The position numbers were made by a program, and so were the translations under genes. A DNA stretch of 64,000 nt from Lolium rigidum (lineage: Eukaryota > Streptophyta > Magnoliopsida > Poales > Poaceae), in the NCBI RefSeq assembly GCF_022539505.1, contig NC_061514.1, positions 250,406,124 through 250,470,123 on the forward strand, written 5' to 3'. This document shows, piece after piece, positions 33,944 through 45,600 of this stretch (positions are counted from its first letter, which is position 1; every line of letters begins with the position of its first letter). Under the pieces are notes generated by a model. The model ran no database searches. It was not told the DNA's origin and worked only from the letters and a program-made list of their open reading frames with translations.

Positions 33944-34325
33944 TTGGCGCACGGCAAAGGGAGAAGCGCACGGCAAAGGACCCTTTGCCGTGCAACTGCT
34001 ATGTCACGCACGGCAAAGGGCGGGTCACGGCAGTGCCAGGCCTTTGCCGTGCGCTCGTTTCTTTGCCGTGCGGCTTGCGGGGACTTTGCCGTCCTAGAAT
34101 CTTTGCCGTGCGCTGTTCCCTTTCTTTGCCATGAGAAACTTCTTTGCCGTGCGCCGTATCTTTCTTTGCCGTGCTATGTTTCTTTGCCGTGCGCTGCTCG
34201 ATTCTTTGCCGTGCATTTTTGCATTGCCGTGCGCTCTTCTTGCTACGCACGGCAAAGAAATCTTTGCCGTGCAGCAGCTCACGGCAAAGCTTGGCTGCAC
34301 GGCAGCGCCTGATTTTCCCGTAGTG
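33944..34325. repeat. Right subterminal array and TIR
   Basis: About twenty TTTGCCGTGCG or CACGGCAAAG units in both orientations, ending GATTTTCCCGTAGTG. It is the counterpart of 20927-21421. Confidence 0.9.
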
Positions 34326-34616
34326 ATAGTAACCTTACCATCACATAATGGCATACAACAACACAAAGACGATCATAAGCACATCACACAGATATATACA
34401 CATGGAACATAGTACTTAGTACCTAATCCTAGCTTCAAAGTGGTAAGACGCCTACTTAAACCTGGGGGCAGACTACCCATATCCAAAAGCAATGTTCAAC
34501 GGAGAGGCCAACATTACATGCACATATGCACAAAAGCAAACATTTTCCAGCCTCCTGAGGCCAGTACAACAACTAACAACTTCACAGCAGCAGAGACAAA
34601 TAACAAGAACATAACC

Positions 34617-35184
34617 TTAATGTAAAGGATCAACATTAGGGCCCTCGCGATGCCTCCAGCAGCTGAAGACGCTAGAGGAGGAACTCTCCTTCCTGTAGAC
34701 GTTGACCTGGAAGCCGTCGTCCTTAGAGGTGAAGACGATCGTGTCGTCGATGTGGAGGTCAGCCCTGCCGGCGAACTCGCTCTAGGACTTGATGAAGCCG
34801 ACGCGCTCGGCCCTCCACTGGAGTTGCACCCTCCACTCGCAGCGCTCACACATGTACAAGGCTACCTTCACCGGTGGGCAATTGTTCTTAGCTTGCACTT
34901 CCTGATCAGGAGCTGCTCCATGTAGGGAGGCACGGCGAGGGCAGTGAGGTCCTGGTTCTCCAGCTGCACGAAGAACGCATGCAGCCGCTGCCTGGGACGT
35001 GCCCCAGGTCAGCAGCACGCCCGACGTGAACCCTAGGAGTGGTGATCTGTCGGTGGGCTTCCATGAACCCTTCATTCGCGTCCCGAAGCTGCACCCAGAC
35101 GGTAATGTCTCGTGCCTCCCCTATGGGCCCTTCCGGGAAGGTTTCTAGGAAGATCCAGTTCTGCAGATGCAATGAGAATGACAA
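34617..35184 (-). pseudogene. B3-domain-like gene remnant
   Basis: On the minus strand, frames starting near 35184 give FLETFPEGPIGEARD and, after a frame change near 35000, ENQDLTALAVPPYMEQLL. A further frame gives WRVQLQWRAERVGFIKS, a TAG at 34784-34782, then SEFAGRADLHIDDTIVF ... GFQVNVYRKE, ending at TAA 34617. The order (start helix, VPPYM loop, Trp-core strand, FA..DL..DDTIVF, VxVYRK) fits a plant B3 fold. The in-frame stop replaces a residue in the usual FxKxWxxF pattern. It lies outside the CACTA elements, so it is either a host-gene relic or part of an unrecognised transposon. GC-rich open frames at 35600-36240 could be its first exon, but this is unproven. Confidence 0.5.
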
Positions 35185-35204
35185 GAGTGAGTGATACTTG
35201 CATT

Positions 35205-35580
35205 GGTGAGCTCCAATGGCAATGACAAGCTCAAGTCCATCATGGCAATCTGAAGCTCAAGATTATCATGGCCATGACAATCTCAAGATCATCATGGCCA
35301 TGACAATCTCAAGATCATCATGGCCATGACAAGCTCAATTCCATCATGGCCATGGTAAACACAAGATCATCATGGCAATGACAATATCAAGTCCATCATT
35401 CCATTGATAAGCTCAAGATCACCCTACTCATCGTTTACATCCTTATGACAAACATGCAATGCTTATGACTAACACGCAACGCACATTGACATCAATCGGT
35501 TATACATTGACTTCAATCGGTTCTACATTGTCATCACTCGAATCTACATTGTCATCAATCCGATCTACATTCACAACAAT
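35205..35580. repeat. Short tandem repeats ATCATGGCCATGACAATCTCAAG and relatives
   Basis: A 23-25 bp unit (GACAATCTCAAGATCATCATG and variants) repeats about eight times from 35210 to 35430. ACATTGTCATCAATCCGATCT-like units follow at 35490-35580. It lies upstream of the B3-like remnant. Confidence 0.75.
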
Positions 35581-35589
35581 CCGATGAGG

Positions 35590-36630
35590 AAGGGATAGAG
35601 AATGCTTACTATAGGTCGGAGAGCAAGCGGGACCGTCGGAGGAGGAGGCCGCGCACCAATGCCGACATGTGATCGAGGAGGTCGCAGCCCAAATCCAGGT
35701 GGAGGCGGAGCCGGAGCAGGAGCAGCGGTCGAATGGTAGGGTGCTGGAGCCGCGGTCGGAAGACGGGGGCGAACGGAGCAGACGGCCGCTGACAAACATG
35801 GGGTCGGCAACGACGGCGCGAGCGACCGGCAACGCGCCATTGGGCGCAACCGGACGTGGCTAGCCCCATGGCATCGGTGTGTGCATCGGGGTGGGCGCGA
35901 ACCCCGGCGGGGGCTCCATCTCCCTGCTAGAGCCTGGTGCAGCTGGCACCATTGCCGCCACCCTCGCCGAAGGAAACCCTAGGAAGGGATGAAAAAACCC
36001 CCGTCGCGGGATCCGCCCAAGGAACCCCGACGGCTTGTAGAGCGGCGACAGCCGCGCTGCGCGTACCCATGCCGACGGGCCTGGTCGCGACCTACAATGG
36101 GCGATTCAACATCGGTACTCGACCGGCATCGATCTGCACCGTCGAATCACGGCTGCCGGTCTCGTACTCCTGGAGGATTCGTCGACGCTGGGGCGGAAGG
36201 AGAAGGGGGAGGAGGTGAGGAGGCCATGGGCGGCAATTGATGGGACAACGCCGTGTGTCAGTGAGGGAGTTGAATGGAGAGAGAGGATGGAACCGGTGAT
36301 TGGAAGTGGGGAACGAGGTCTTAGATAACACGGTGTCTCCTGTGCTTCTCCACGCGTGCAACCGTTGCACGAGAGTGTGCAAAATTGAACGAGAAGAGGA
36401 CATACCGGCTGGAAACTGCCAATTCGGGTGTTTCTCGAGATCAAACCAGAGGGTGCTTTGAGAAACGGTTGAGTCGCAACGCGAAAGCTTTCCAGGCAAC
36501 CAAACTAACCGAAAATTGGTGGCCTAGCCTACCAAACGCGTCCCTCGTGTCCGGCTGAGCGTGATCGATCGATGGAGATGGTGTGGCCAGGACACATGCC
36601 CACGCGGGCCAAGTGAAACGGGAAAAGTCA
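35590..36630. other. GC-rich sequence without confirmed gene
   Basis: Overlapping frames on both strands reflect GC bias. The minus strand has an ATG near 36223 starting MASSPPPPSPSAPAST, a typical plant first-exon composition, but a stop follows soon after. Nothing is assigned with confidence. Confidence 0.4.
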
Positions 36631-38162
36631 GGGCGTCTCCCAGCGGCGCGACGCAAACGGACGCTGAGCGACCGTTTGTGTCCGCCGTGATCGAAAATGC
36701 GTCTGGCACCACCTTCAGCGGCGCGACGAATAGTGACCAGGCCGCCTGCAGAGACGTAAACCTGGCCCAAATATGCGCCAGGTTTGCGTCTCTGCGGACG
36801 GAGCGGACGCGCAAAGTATCCGCTCGGTCCTCGCACGGGCCCGCCTGGCAGGGACACAACTGCTTCGTCTTCCGCGGCATTATTTGCGGGCGGCTCACTA
36901 CAGCCTTTTAGGGCCGCATTAATGGCGCGCCTCGGCTTCCGCGAGCGTGCGCAGCTAGGCAGTGTTGAAGTGGCAGGCCATTGAAGGCAAGATGGCGTCC
37001 GAGCCTCTTAAAGGGACGCTGTCGGCGGCCATTTCCCCGACCAAACCATTGCCACATCCCATACTATCCACCCCACCGACGCCATAGGGAAGAAATGTTG
37101 GCCGTTCCGCAAGACCAAGAACGACCACGAGTCTAGCGGCTCGCGGTCCGGCAAGAAGGCACGGGTCGGCCGGTACGTCCGTGTCGACTTCGCGCGGCAG
37201 CTATGGGAGGAAAACCGGCCGGTACCATGGCCGGACGCGAACTTGCCGGGAGGGGGCTGGTACCTCAAGTCGAGGCGTGTGCCGGTCCCCCCGTGCCACG
37301 CGAGGGCCGAGAGCGGCGGGACGAGGTGTGCCGCCGCCGAGTGATCTTGCCGCCGGATCTGCGGGAGGATCAGGCGTACGCGCTGAACTCCTACAACTGG
37401 ATTTCATTCGGAACGTGGGAGTTCGACGCGCGCCGCCGCACTGGCTACATTGTCGACGTAGACTACTTCGAGCGTGAGATCACCGCAGAAGAAGAAAAGA
37501 ACGACCAGGAGGACGGAGACGAGGGCGAGGGCGAGGACGCAGACGAGGACGAGGACGAGGACGCGGACGAGGACGTGAACATGGCACACTACGACCACGA
37601 CGACGGCGGGCCGGAGTGGGATCCGGAGACCCAGCCGCCGGACATTTCCGAGGAGGAGGCCATTGCCATGGCACTGGCCAACAACGAGCAGGACGAGCTC
37701 AACGACCTCGCTTTGTGGGACGGGCTCGCAATCCAGCTCCGCGAGTCAACGCTCGCGCAGGGGAGGCCGGCGACTCCTCCGGCCACGCCGACGCGTTCCA
37801 ACGACCGCACTCCGCCTGCTGCTCCGGCGTGGGATCCCTGGCCACAGCCTCCTGCCCATGCGGCGGTACCTCCTCTACCGCCGGCGTACAAGCTTCCATG
37901 GCCGACGCCGGAGTTCATTGACCTCGTCAGCGACGACGAGCAGTAGGCAGCACCTACTTTTATCACGCCTTTATGGCTTTTTGATGTATTTTTATTAATG
38001 TAAATTATGGCTTCATGAATGCAAAAAAAAAATGCGTCGTGCCGCTGGAGCCTCCCCCGACGCAAACGGACACCCGGACGATTTCGACCATCTGAGCCGA
38101 CGCAAACGGATACGATACGTCCATTTGGATGTCCAAAATGCGTCGCGCCGCTGGAGATGTCC
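36631..38162 (+). mobile_element. TIR DNA transposon-like element, 1.5 kb
   Basis: GGGCGTCTCCCAGCGGCGCGA at 36631 is an inverted copy of TCGCGCCGCTGGAGATGTCC ending at 38162. TCA flanks both sides (36628-36630 and 38163-38165), fitting a 3-bp TSD as in PIF/Harbinger elements. ACGCAAACGGA motifs recur near both ends. It contains one ORF with no transposase signature, so it is non-autonomous or carries a captured gene. Confidence 0.6.
37084..37946 (+). pseudogene. Uncharacterised acidic protein ORF inside the TIR element
   Basis: The frame upstream of the first ATG reads on in coding style from an ATA codon at 37084 (GKKCWPFRKTKNDHESSG ... RYVRVDFARQLWEENRPVPW), suggesting that the original ATG mutated to ATA. 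A frame change near 37290 then leads into the longer open frame that ends at 37946. The second part has LPPDLREDQAYALNSYNW, a highly acidic tract (residues near EDADEDEDEDADED), an EEEAIAMALANNEQ helix resembling a ubiquitin-interacting motif, and a Pro-rich tail ending FIDLVSDDEQ, which resembles a SUMO-interacting motif. No enzymatic domain is recognised. Confidence 0.5.
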
Positions 38163-38165
38163 TCA

Positions 38166-39324
38166 CGCGCGGAACATCCGTCGTTGGTGGATCTGTCGTG
38201 GGCGTGACGAGCCGGCAACACACGTACGTCGATGGAAAAATCTCGCCGGGGAAGTGGACAAAGACCTGCGCAAGAGAGGATGCAGCGACAGCACGTACAT
38301 GCACGACGGAGGCTAAAACGCACGGACGCGAGGAGAGCTAGCTTGCGGACCGGACGGGCACTGTGGTAGCTAGGTACTAGCTAGCTAGCTGCATACAGCA
38401 TACGTGGTGTCGTGGTGAACGTCTTGCGGCAGATACATGCATGTAGCAACAAAAGCACGTACGGCACGCTCGACCGAGGCGTCGTGTGCATATATACGTG
38501 TGTCGATCTTCACCGCGGGATGCATGGTGGTTGGTGTGTTGTATATCTAGCTTGGTCGCGGCGACAAGTACGTGGTACGTTCGTGGCACTTCAAGACTTC
38601 AAGTACGTGGTACGTACGACATGCATGTGAAACTATATATGCACATGGACGGTTGTAGTGGTGCACAGAGTTAATCAGCTCTTGATTACCAATTTCACTT
38701 GGACCAAATCTATGTACAGGAAAGAACCAACAGGGACAGCCGAAATCAAATTGGCAACAAGGAGGGCAGCAATACAACGATCGCTGATCGACCTTGCTCT
38801 CTGACCGCAAAGGACGTGCGGAAAAAACAGAGAGCAGTAAACAAAACACAGCTGCACTAACGATTTACTCCCCGAAACCCAGCCGAGGCCCCTCCCATGT
38901 GCCCCAAGATCGCACGAACGGTGAGGAACGCAAGCGGCAGCGGCCACGCGCCGGCCGCACACTGTACACGCCGCGCGCGTCGCGACGACGCCACGCGGGG
39001 CCGGAAGCGCCCTCCGCCGCTAAACCAGGCGAAGCACAGCCGTCGCTCGGCAGTTCGATCAGCCCACGAGATTCGCAACAACGGTGGCGAGAGGTCGGGA
39101 GGAGGAGGGCCCCACCGACAGACAGCGCGGGGCCAACCTCGGATACGCCGGACAGAGACGGGGCACGCCGGCGAGCCACCGTCGTTCGTTCGTTAGTTCG
39201 TTCCACAGGTTCGATCGCTAGGCTCCAGCCTCCAGCAGCTACCTACCTAGCTGCCTGGCTGGACCTTGGTAGCTAGACAGGCAGCGCTGTGATTTCAGCC
39301 GTCGCGCGCTGCCTTCGATCAAAC
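38166..39324. other. Intergenic stretch without assigned gene
   Basis: It contains GCTAGCTAGCTAGCTGC-type low complexity (38340-38400) and TACGTGGTACG repeats (38560-38615). A minus-strand frame (38962-38675) ends in a hydrophobic segment (CIAALLVANLISAVPVGSF) but has no recognised homology. Confidence 0.45.
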
Positions 39325-39810
39325 CGACGGCTCAACCTGTGGAAGAATCTTGTACTATTACTGTACATTTTTAAACGGAAGGCCCTAGGCCTGGCTTTAT
39401 ATATAAAGCCAACACGGCAACCACATAGTAGCGATACAACTCACACACCACAAACTGGTACCTCAAAGTGTTGATACCTAAGTACAAATACGGCAAGTCT
39501 GGTGCCCAAGACAAACTCAAAGATGAAAGGGGAAAACTAAAGCACGAGGAGCGGGTGGCAGAGGCGTCAAGCAGTCGTCGACGGCATCAGCGTCCTTCAT
39601 CCCGAATCCGCGCATGTAGCCTCCTAAGCTCGTCCAGCGCCGCGTCCAACAGTGGTCGGTCCCTCCGTCTGACCAGTACCCTCTAGCTCTGCATGTAGAT
39701 AGACATTTTGAAGATAGCGTCAGCCGGGCTGGAGATGAGGGAGCCCTCGATAGCTAGCTTGTTGCGGATGTTCCAGAGCGCCCAACATTGCGCTGCGAAA
39801 GTAAACTAAG

Positions 39811-40346
39811 CTATCCTACGGAGTCTACCCGACAAGCCGTTGGCAATGGCGACAAAGTCCGCAGCCCCTCGCCGGGTTCCATGAGCGAGGAGAGGAGGTC
39901 TCCGATTCCTGCCCACATAAAGACGGCGATGTGGCAAGTGAAGAAAATGTGGTCGCAAGTTTCCCATTCGCCACATAGGGCACATCGCCCATTCGATGGC
40001 CCGTGCCGCTTGACAAGTTGGTCCCCGGAGGGAAGCCTCCCCCGGATGAGTTGCCAGAGGAAGACCCGGATTTTCGGAGGCACCCTACCGCGCCAAAGAT
40101 CCTTGAAGTGCGTAATCGTCCCACCCCGGGACAACTTGGAGTACATCGAGGAGGTGGAGTACTCTCCAGATGGCTCAAGCGCCCATCGAACCACGTCTGC
40201 GCCCTCAGCGGCTGGCGATAGGTCGAAGATCCTACAGAGGTTGTCCCACTCCACCCTCTCAGCTAGGCCAAAGGTGCGTCTGAAGCGAATCGTCCAGCCA
40301 CCGTTGGACCTAACCCCTTCCACGGTCGCAAAGTGGTTGTCGCAGC
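39811..40346 (-). pseudogene. LINE reverse-transcriptase zinc-binding domain (zf-RVT), second segment
   Basis: It continues the LINE protein: CDNHFATVEGVRSNGGWTI, FRRTFGLAERVEWDNLC, WRGRVPPKIRVFLWQLIRG and the zinc-binding CALCGEWETCDHIFFTCH. The frame ends at 39811. The join to the 51003-51318 part after excision is out of frame by one base, so this LINE was already defective. The remaining 39342-39810 is its 3' untranslated part. Confidence 0.85.
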
Positions 40347-41513
40347 TGTTGCGGTCAGAAACCCACCGGCGAGCAACGACGGGCAACACAGTAGAGCCGG
40401 GAGGCTCCCAGGATTGCGGCTGACCCTGGTCCCTCGGGCGACGGCCCGCAATGCCTTCTGGCACACGCGTCCTGGTGACTACGAGGGCGTGCCACCCGAC
40501 CTATACCTGGTCGGGAAGGTGATGGATTGCTTCGACTAGTTTCCTGCATGGCAAACACGTAAACATTAAATACGAGCCCCAATCGGCTCTTAAGTTGTTC
40601 TGTGGATCGGCTCAAAGAGCCGATTGCCCCATGGTTCATGTTAGATTTATAAGGACATGGGGACCATGCTTTATCAATATCAAGCTAAGCTAATCTACGA
40701 TAGTCTAGGGTTTTCACCATATAATCGGAACATCCTATGCGTAATTGAGCCTAACAGATACGTAAGATGATAGAAAACCAGCACTAAAGAGGCCTAAAAA
40801 CCAACGTGAAGTTGATCCCCGGATCAATCCCTCTAGAGCTTAGTAAACCACACCTTACGCACTACCGGATCCTTCAACCCGTTTATAAGGCCTAACCATA
40901 CGGATATCGAACCAATCCTTGAAGAACAAGGAGCGACTATAACGAATTAGATCTACTAGATAACGAACAAGCAAGGTGCTGCCCTTACACCTAAAATAGG
41001 TGTAAGGGCAGCTAGATATCGAGGGGAAGCGTAGCTAAACAAGTGCATCATAAAAGCATTGTGATCAACCCCAAAACACCTAAGATAAGGGTGTTGCTCG
41101 CCATCAAAAAGGCTTCGGCACGAGCAACACCAAAAACGAATAAACTGATATCGCCTAGATCGCAAGATGCGATCTAGGCAGCATGTTGCTTACCGGGAGA
41201 AACCCTCGAAACAAGGGGTGGCGATGCGCCTAGATTAATTTGTTGTGAACGTGATCGTCCTCCTTTCTCAATAACCCTAGATACATATTTATAGTCCGTA
41301 GACTCTCTAACTTGGGAAAAAACCCAACCGTGTACGAGCTAAACTCTATCTCTTAATTCTAACCGACACGTATCCTACTATATTTACAGATACACGGGCA
41401 ATCCTGCCCAAACTTCTTGTACAAGGCCGATTCGGGAATATTTTCCATGCAAATTCTCTAAGCCCATTTAATCACGGCCCATCTTCAGACTTGGTCAAAT
41501 TCTGGTGATAACA
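40347..41513 (-). repeat. 3' LTR (element on minus strand)
   Basis: A 1167-bp LTR matching 49834-51002 with few substitutions. The adjacent purine tract reads AACCAGGGGGGCATG on the minus strand directly before the LTR start TGTTATCACC. A short inverted repeat CCTTACACCTAAAATAGGTG...GGGC lies near 40980-41012. Confidence 0.92.
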
Positions 41514-41701
41514 CATGCCCCCCTGGTTTTGGCAATGATAATTTCAAAACCACTATGTTTTTTCTTCGTAGGATCACGTCGTGGCAGAGCAGAACCGTCG
41601 CAGTATCCTTCATCATGATGCCTTGCCTTCTCAACTTCTCTGCACGATTTGACAGTTCTTTGGCACCACTTCCTCGGAAACTGCTGCAACATTAACTCCC
41701 C

Positions 41702-41794
41702 CATATCCCATTATTTAACCGCGTCGAGCAGTTCGCCTCTTCATCCTCTTGCTCTGTACTAGCCATCGGCAAAAAAACCCCTTCCTCTGTAGCC
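41702..41794 (+). promoter_or_regulatory. Possible promoter and leader of the acidic antisense ORF
   Basis: A TTATTTAA box near 41711 lies about 85 bp upstream of ATG 41795, and the start context is GTAGCCATGTC. The evidence is only positional. Confidence 0.35.
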
Positions 41795-42277
41795 ATGTCT
41801 TCTTCCTCCTCCTCCTCCTCGGCCACATCAGGTCTCTCCTACGTATCTTCTCCCCTCCGTGAGCCCACGCCGGAGTGGGACCCGGTGGCGGCGTACAACC
41901 GCCGCGCCCCGGAGGAGTGGGACATCGAGTCCCATGATTCCTCCGTCTGGTCCGAGGACGACAAGTCCTTGACCGACGGAGAGGACGACTTCCAGTTCCT
42001 CGTCGACGGGGAGCTGGAGGCGGGAAGCGAAGACGATCGCTTCTCGTGGGACGGCTACACCTCCTCCGACGAGGAGGACGAAGAGGAGGACGACGAGTCC
42101 TCCGAGGAATATCCCCCGGCGAAGCGCTTCCGCGCCGGGTCGGACGACGACAGCGACGACGACGACGACGAAGAAGACGAGGCTCCCGTAGAAGGCTACG
42201 GGAGCAGCGACGAGGAACCTACCAGCAGCTGCACCGGCGGCAGCAAAGACGACGACGAGGGCAGCAACGGCCCTTAG
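41795..42277 (+). CDS. Acidic Ser/Asp/Glu-rich protein, antisense within the retrotransposon
   Basis: An intact 160-residue ORF. A poly-Ser start is followed by PTPEWDPVAAYNRRAPEEWD and then long acidic tracts (SSDEEDEEEDDESSEE, DDDSDDDDDEEDEAP) around a single basic PPAKRFR, a possible nuclear signal. No enzyme or membrane motif is seen. It runs opposite to gag-protease, between the 3' LTR and the mobile-domain gene. An AATGAA-type signal follows near 42377. Its intactness beside decayed neighbours is notable. The role is unknown; a histone-chaperone-like or disordered nuclear protein is only a guess. Confidence 0.6.
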   Translation: MSSSSSSSSATSGLSYVSSPLREPTPEWDPVAAYNRRAPEEWDIESHDSSVWSEDDKSLTDGEDDFQFLVDGELEAGSEDDRFSWDGYTSSDEEDEEEDDESSEEYPPAKRFRAGSDDDSDDDDDEEDEAPVEGYGSSDEEPTSSCTGGSKDDDEGSNGP

Positions 42278-42635
42278 ATTAGGGACTACTAGTACAAGAC
42301 TAGTAGTAGTAGTAATCGGCTTTTGTTCTTTCTTCCTTGAGCAATCGGCTCTTCTCTGTAAAAGCCCTTTTTATTAATGAAGAAAATATTTCCAAGCCGA
42401 TTTTCCTTTTTACCAGTTTTGCCGATTGCCAAAGTAAGTAAACACACAAAGAGCCGATGGCAGCGCATCGGCCCTTGCCATAAAATGCGAGCAAGGCCAG
42501 CTCCGTTGCCTATTCAAACGGTAACCTGCGACTTATCCGAAAGAGCAACACTCAGATCCCCAAATCGCCGCTCGAACAGATCCAACTCACGGCCACACGA
42601 ACCTCAGATCTCAATCGCGCAGGCTCGAACCTGCA

Positions 42636-45600
42636 ATGGATCCAATGGCGGAATCATCCAACGCCAATGCTACGGTCTCCGGCCTGAAGGTAATCCTCAA
42701 CCGCTCCTCGCTGTCTGAACATAGTGCTAGAATTAACAACAAACATCTGAATTAATGCTTCGTTCCATCATTAATTTCTAGGTATCAGACATTATACTGC
42801 CACATCCTTCTTTTCCAAATTCTCTCTGTCTCGGCCCTCGTTCTACTGAGAGTCCTGCCCATCTGATTTCATGCGAGGCAAATAGAATTCCTTTCGTGAA
42901 CCAAAACCTAGATCTGACTTCTTGGGCCGACTGCTTACGAGCCTGGCCTAATCCTCCTGAAGATTGGGTTTCATGGTACAATAGAGTCTCCAAAACTCAC
43001 CATGCCACTTGGGAAACTGCAGGGATAGCCGATGCTTTAGCTTTATCACTTGTCTCCCCTTGAGAAACACGAAAACCTTCGAAAATCATCGGCTATTTTT
43101 GGTCCGATGCCATGAATTGCTTCATGTTTGGTCATGGCCCCATGACACCAACCTTACTAGATGTGGCCATGATCAACTGGTTTAGACATTGCATCTCCAA
43201 GCCCATCTGCGCTTTAGGCTGCCAAAGGTCCCCTTCGCGCTTTCTTCCAAAACGAGTGCACAAGCGGGGTGCTTACCTTCGGCGCCACATGAAAAACAAA
43301 GGCCCAGTGACAGAGAAAGAACACACGGCCTTCCTGAATTTCTGGTTGGAACACTTCATATTTTGTGGTCCTTCACTTGCTCCAACCAAGAATTATCTTT
43401 CCCTGGCCTATGAACTTGCCAGAGGCACTCAGCTTGGCATTGGCAAACTGTTTCTTGGAGAGGTCTATAGATATCTCCGGCTAATGTCCGTTAAAGCTTG
43501 TTCTCCCAAAAGACGAGTCAAAGCGGTGGTCCCCGGTGGTTTATTCAACTGCGGGCTCAGTTGTACTTCCAAAACCAGATCCCGGACCTTCCACCCTTGG
43601 CCGCTTGCACCTTCCCGGATACCAACGGGAGGCGAGATCCGATGCACTAGCTACGGCCAAGCTCTATATAGCCTCCCGGGCAGCAAATTGACCTCTAAGG
43701 GAGCATCGAGTGGTTCGGAACCTTCTACCAAGGCACGGACGACCCTCTCTTCTTTCCTTATACGGAGTACGAAAATTTCGAAAATCCGGTCTCCTTCGGG
43801 TTAGACAGTTTTGCCGATGATGCGACACTCGGCAATTGTATTCCATCATGATCCGTCCCTGCTTCCTTCCGGTTGGCATGAGCACTTCAAACGAGGATCA
43901 TCAAACACTGGTTATGAGTCTTATCGGCCGGTCGTAGCAGCCCGGCAACTTGACCTCGGACAGGTATCTCCTCACTTCTTTCTACACCACCTGACGGAGA
44001 GCAGAGCTGATCTACCTGATGTCCTCACTAGTCAGAGGTGTTATACCTTTTTGACGCTCTAGCCACCCCAATATCCCACAACCTCTCCTTTACCTCGTCA
44101 ACCGATGGTTTTGAGACTTGGTGGTCAATGTGGAAGACCCACGCCTTCAGGAGAGCTCTGGGACCATTGCTGAAACAGCTTGATGATGAATATGACATCC
44201 CTGCAGAGCAGGTACCACTACTCACAATTCATTTTGAGGTGGTTTGCGATGATTTCCCTTTATAACCTCGTTCTGTCTCCTCGCAGCAACAGGACGGTCC
44301 AGACCCTGTAGATGATGACGGCTCCCCTTTCAGATTCCTCCCAGCAGCTCTGGTGGTCCTCTTCTGCAAAAACTCACCACCTTTGAAGAAGGTTGTGATG
44401 CAGGGCCAGCCGATGACACCCAAATCGGCTTCCAAACGCGAGTATCTACTAGGTCAGCTGCCCCAGGAGCCTCGGTCAAGGCGAGAACAGCGGTGAGGAA
44501 AGTAGGCTGCCGGGGAAGACTCTAAAGCGCCAAAGCCCTACCCCGGCTCAAGAAGGCTCGCACGTAAGTTTCACCCATGCTTTGGCGGATTTCATTCATC
44601 CTTCTAGGCTTACGCGGCATACTTGTATTTCTTCTACGGACCTCCACGAAGAAAACTCTAGTGAGGACACACGGTCCGGTCGAAGGGACTCGAGCTCGAG
44701 GCCATTACGAGAAAACCACCACGCGAGCCAGCCAGACTTGCCACCGTCGGCTTCCAAGAAAAGGTCAGCCCCTGAACCTGCTGTCTCCCACACTCCCATC
44801 AAAACGGGGCAGGGCAGCCTACGCACAAAGAGCCGATGCATCAAGAGAGCTCGCAAGGAACCGCAAGCCTCTCCATCAAACCAGGAGATATCAAACGTAA
44901 CCATCTTCTCCTTGGCTCATTTTGCATGCTGATCCCTTGTCGTTCTCATCGGCTAACCATTCCCTTTGCAGACTGATGACACCTCCAGTGGGGAAGTCGA
45001 GGAAGTACCAATGCCATCCGCCACCCTGGACCTAGCAACCACGCGAGTGTAGCTGAGAAGGTGGCCAACTTGGCCAAACCGATAGCAGAAACACCAGAGC
45101 CGATCACCTCTTCATCGGCTGTTCCTCTGGTCTTAGGAGAGGTACTATCCTTCCCTTTAGCTCTACCTTACCCCTTTCTTTGTCTCCTGACGCTTTCTTG
45201 TTGTCTGTCAGGGTTATGACCTTTCAAGCCTGCTATCATTTGACCCCGAATCCATCGAGCCGGCTACTGCTAAAATGAGCGAAGAGCCAGGATCCAGCAC
45301 TACACATGGTCAACTCCAGCATCTCAAGGCTCTGCTCTCCTCCTCCATCGAGACATTGGTTGAAGACTCCGAAGCAGTGAAGAGCATTCTGGAGGATATC
45401 CAGCCTCATCTTCCGGTGACGCTGCAGGTGAAACTCTGGCCAGTCGTAACTGCTGTACGCCTACGAGTCAAGAGTGGCATCGGCTCGTTAGAGAATCGAC
45501 TGCGCCACGCCCGGCTTCCGTTGAGAGCCGATATTGCGGACAAATGCCAACGGCTTAATGAGAAAAAGGCTGCCTTGGACGCCAAAACTGACACATCTGA

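Larger units (their letters stand above)
20927..34325 (-). mobile_element. CACTA transposon, 13.4 kb, with satellite array
   Basis: The ends CACTACGGGAAAAC (20927) and GATTTTCCCGTAGTG (to 34325) are inverted copies flanked by ATA on both sides (20924-20926 and 34326-34328). TTGCCGTGCG / CACGGCAAAG motifs fill both subterminal regions. The genes run on the minus strand: TNPD first (28057 to 24360), then a Transposase_24-like gene (24078 to about 22010). The upstream third holds an inverted repeat, an internal motif cluster and a telomere-like satellite. The TNPD is broken. Confidence 0.93.

Noticed and set aside
20927..34320. CRISPR-like appearance of evenly spaced short repeats at both ends
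   Set aside because: Motifs occur in both orientations with irregular spacing at transposon termini in a plant genome; this is a CACTA subterminal array.
38675..38962. Minus-strand ORF with a hydrophobic C-terminus
   Set aside because: The single hydrophobic stretch is insufficient; no start context, neighbours or homology recognised.
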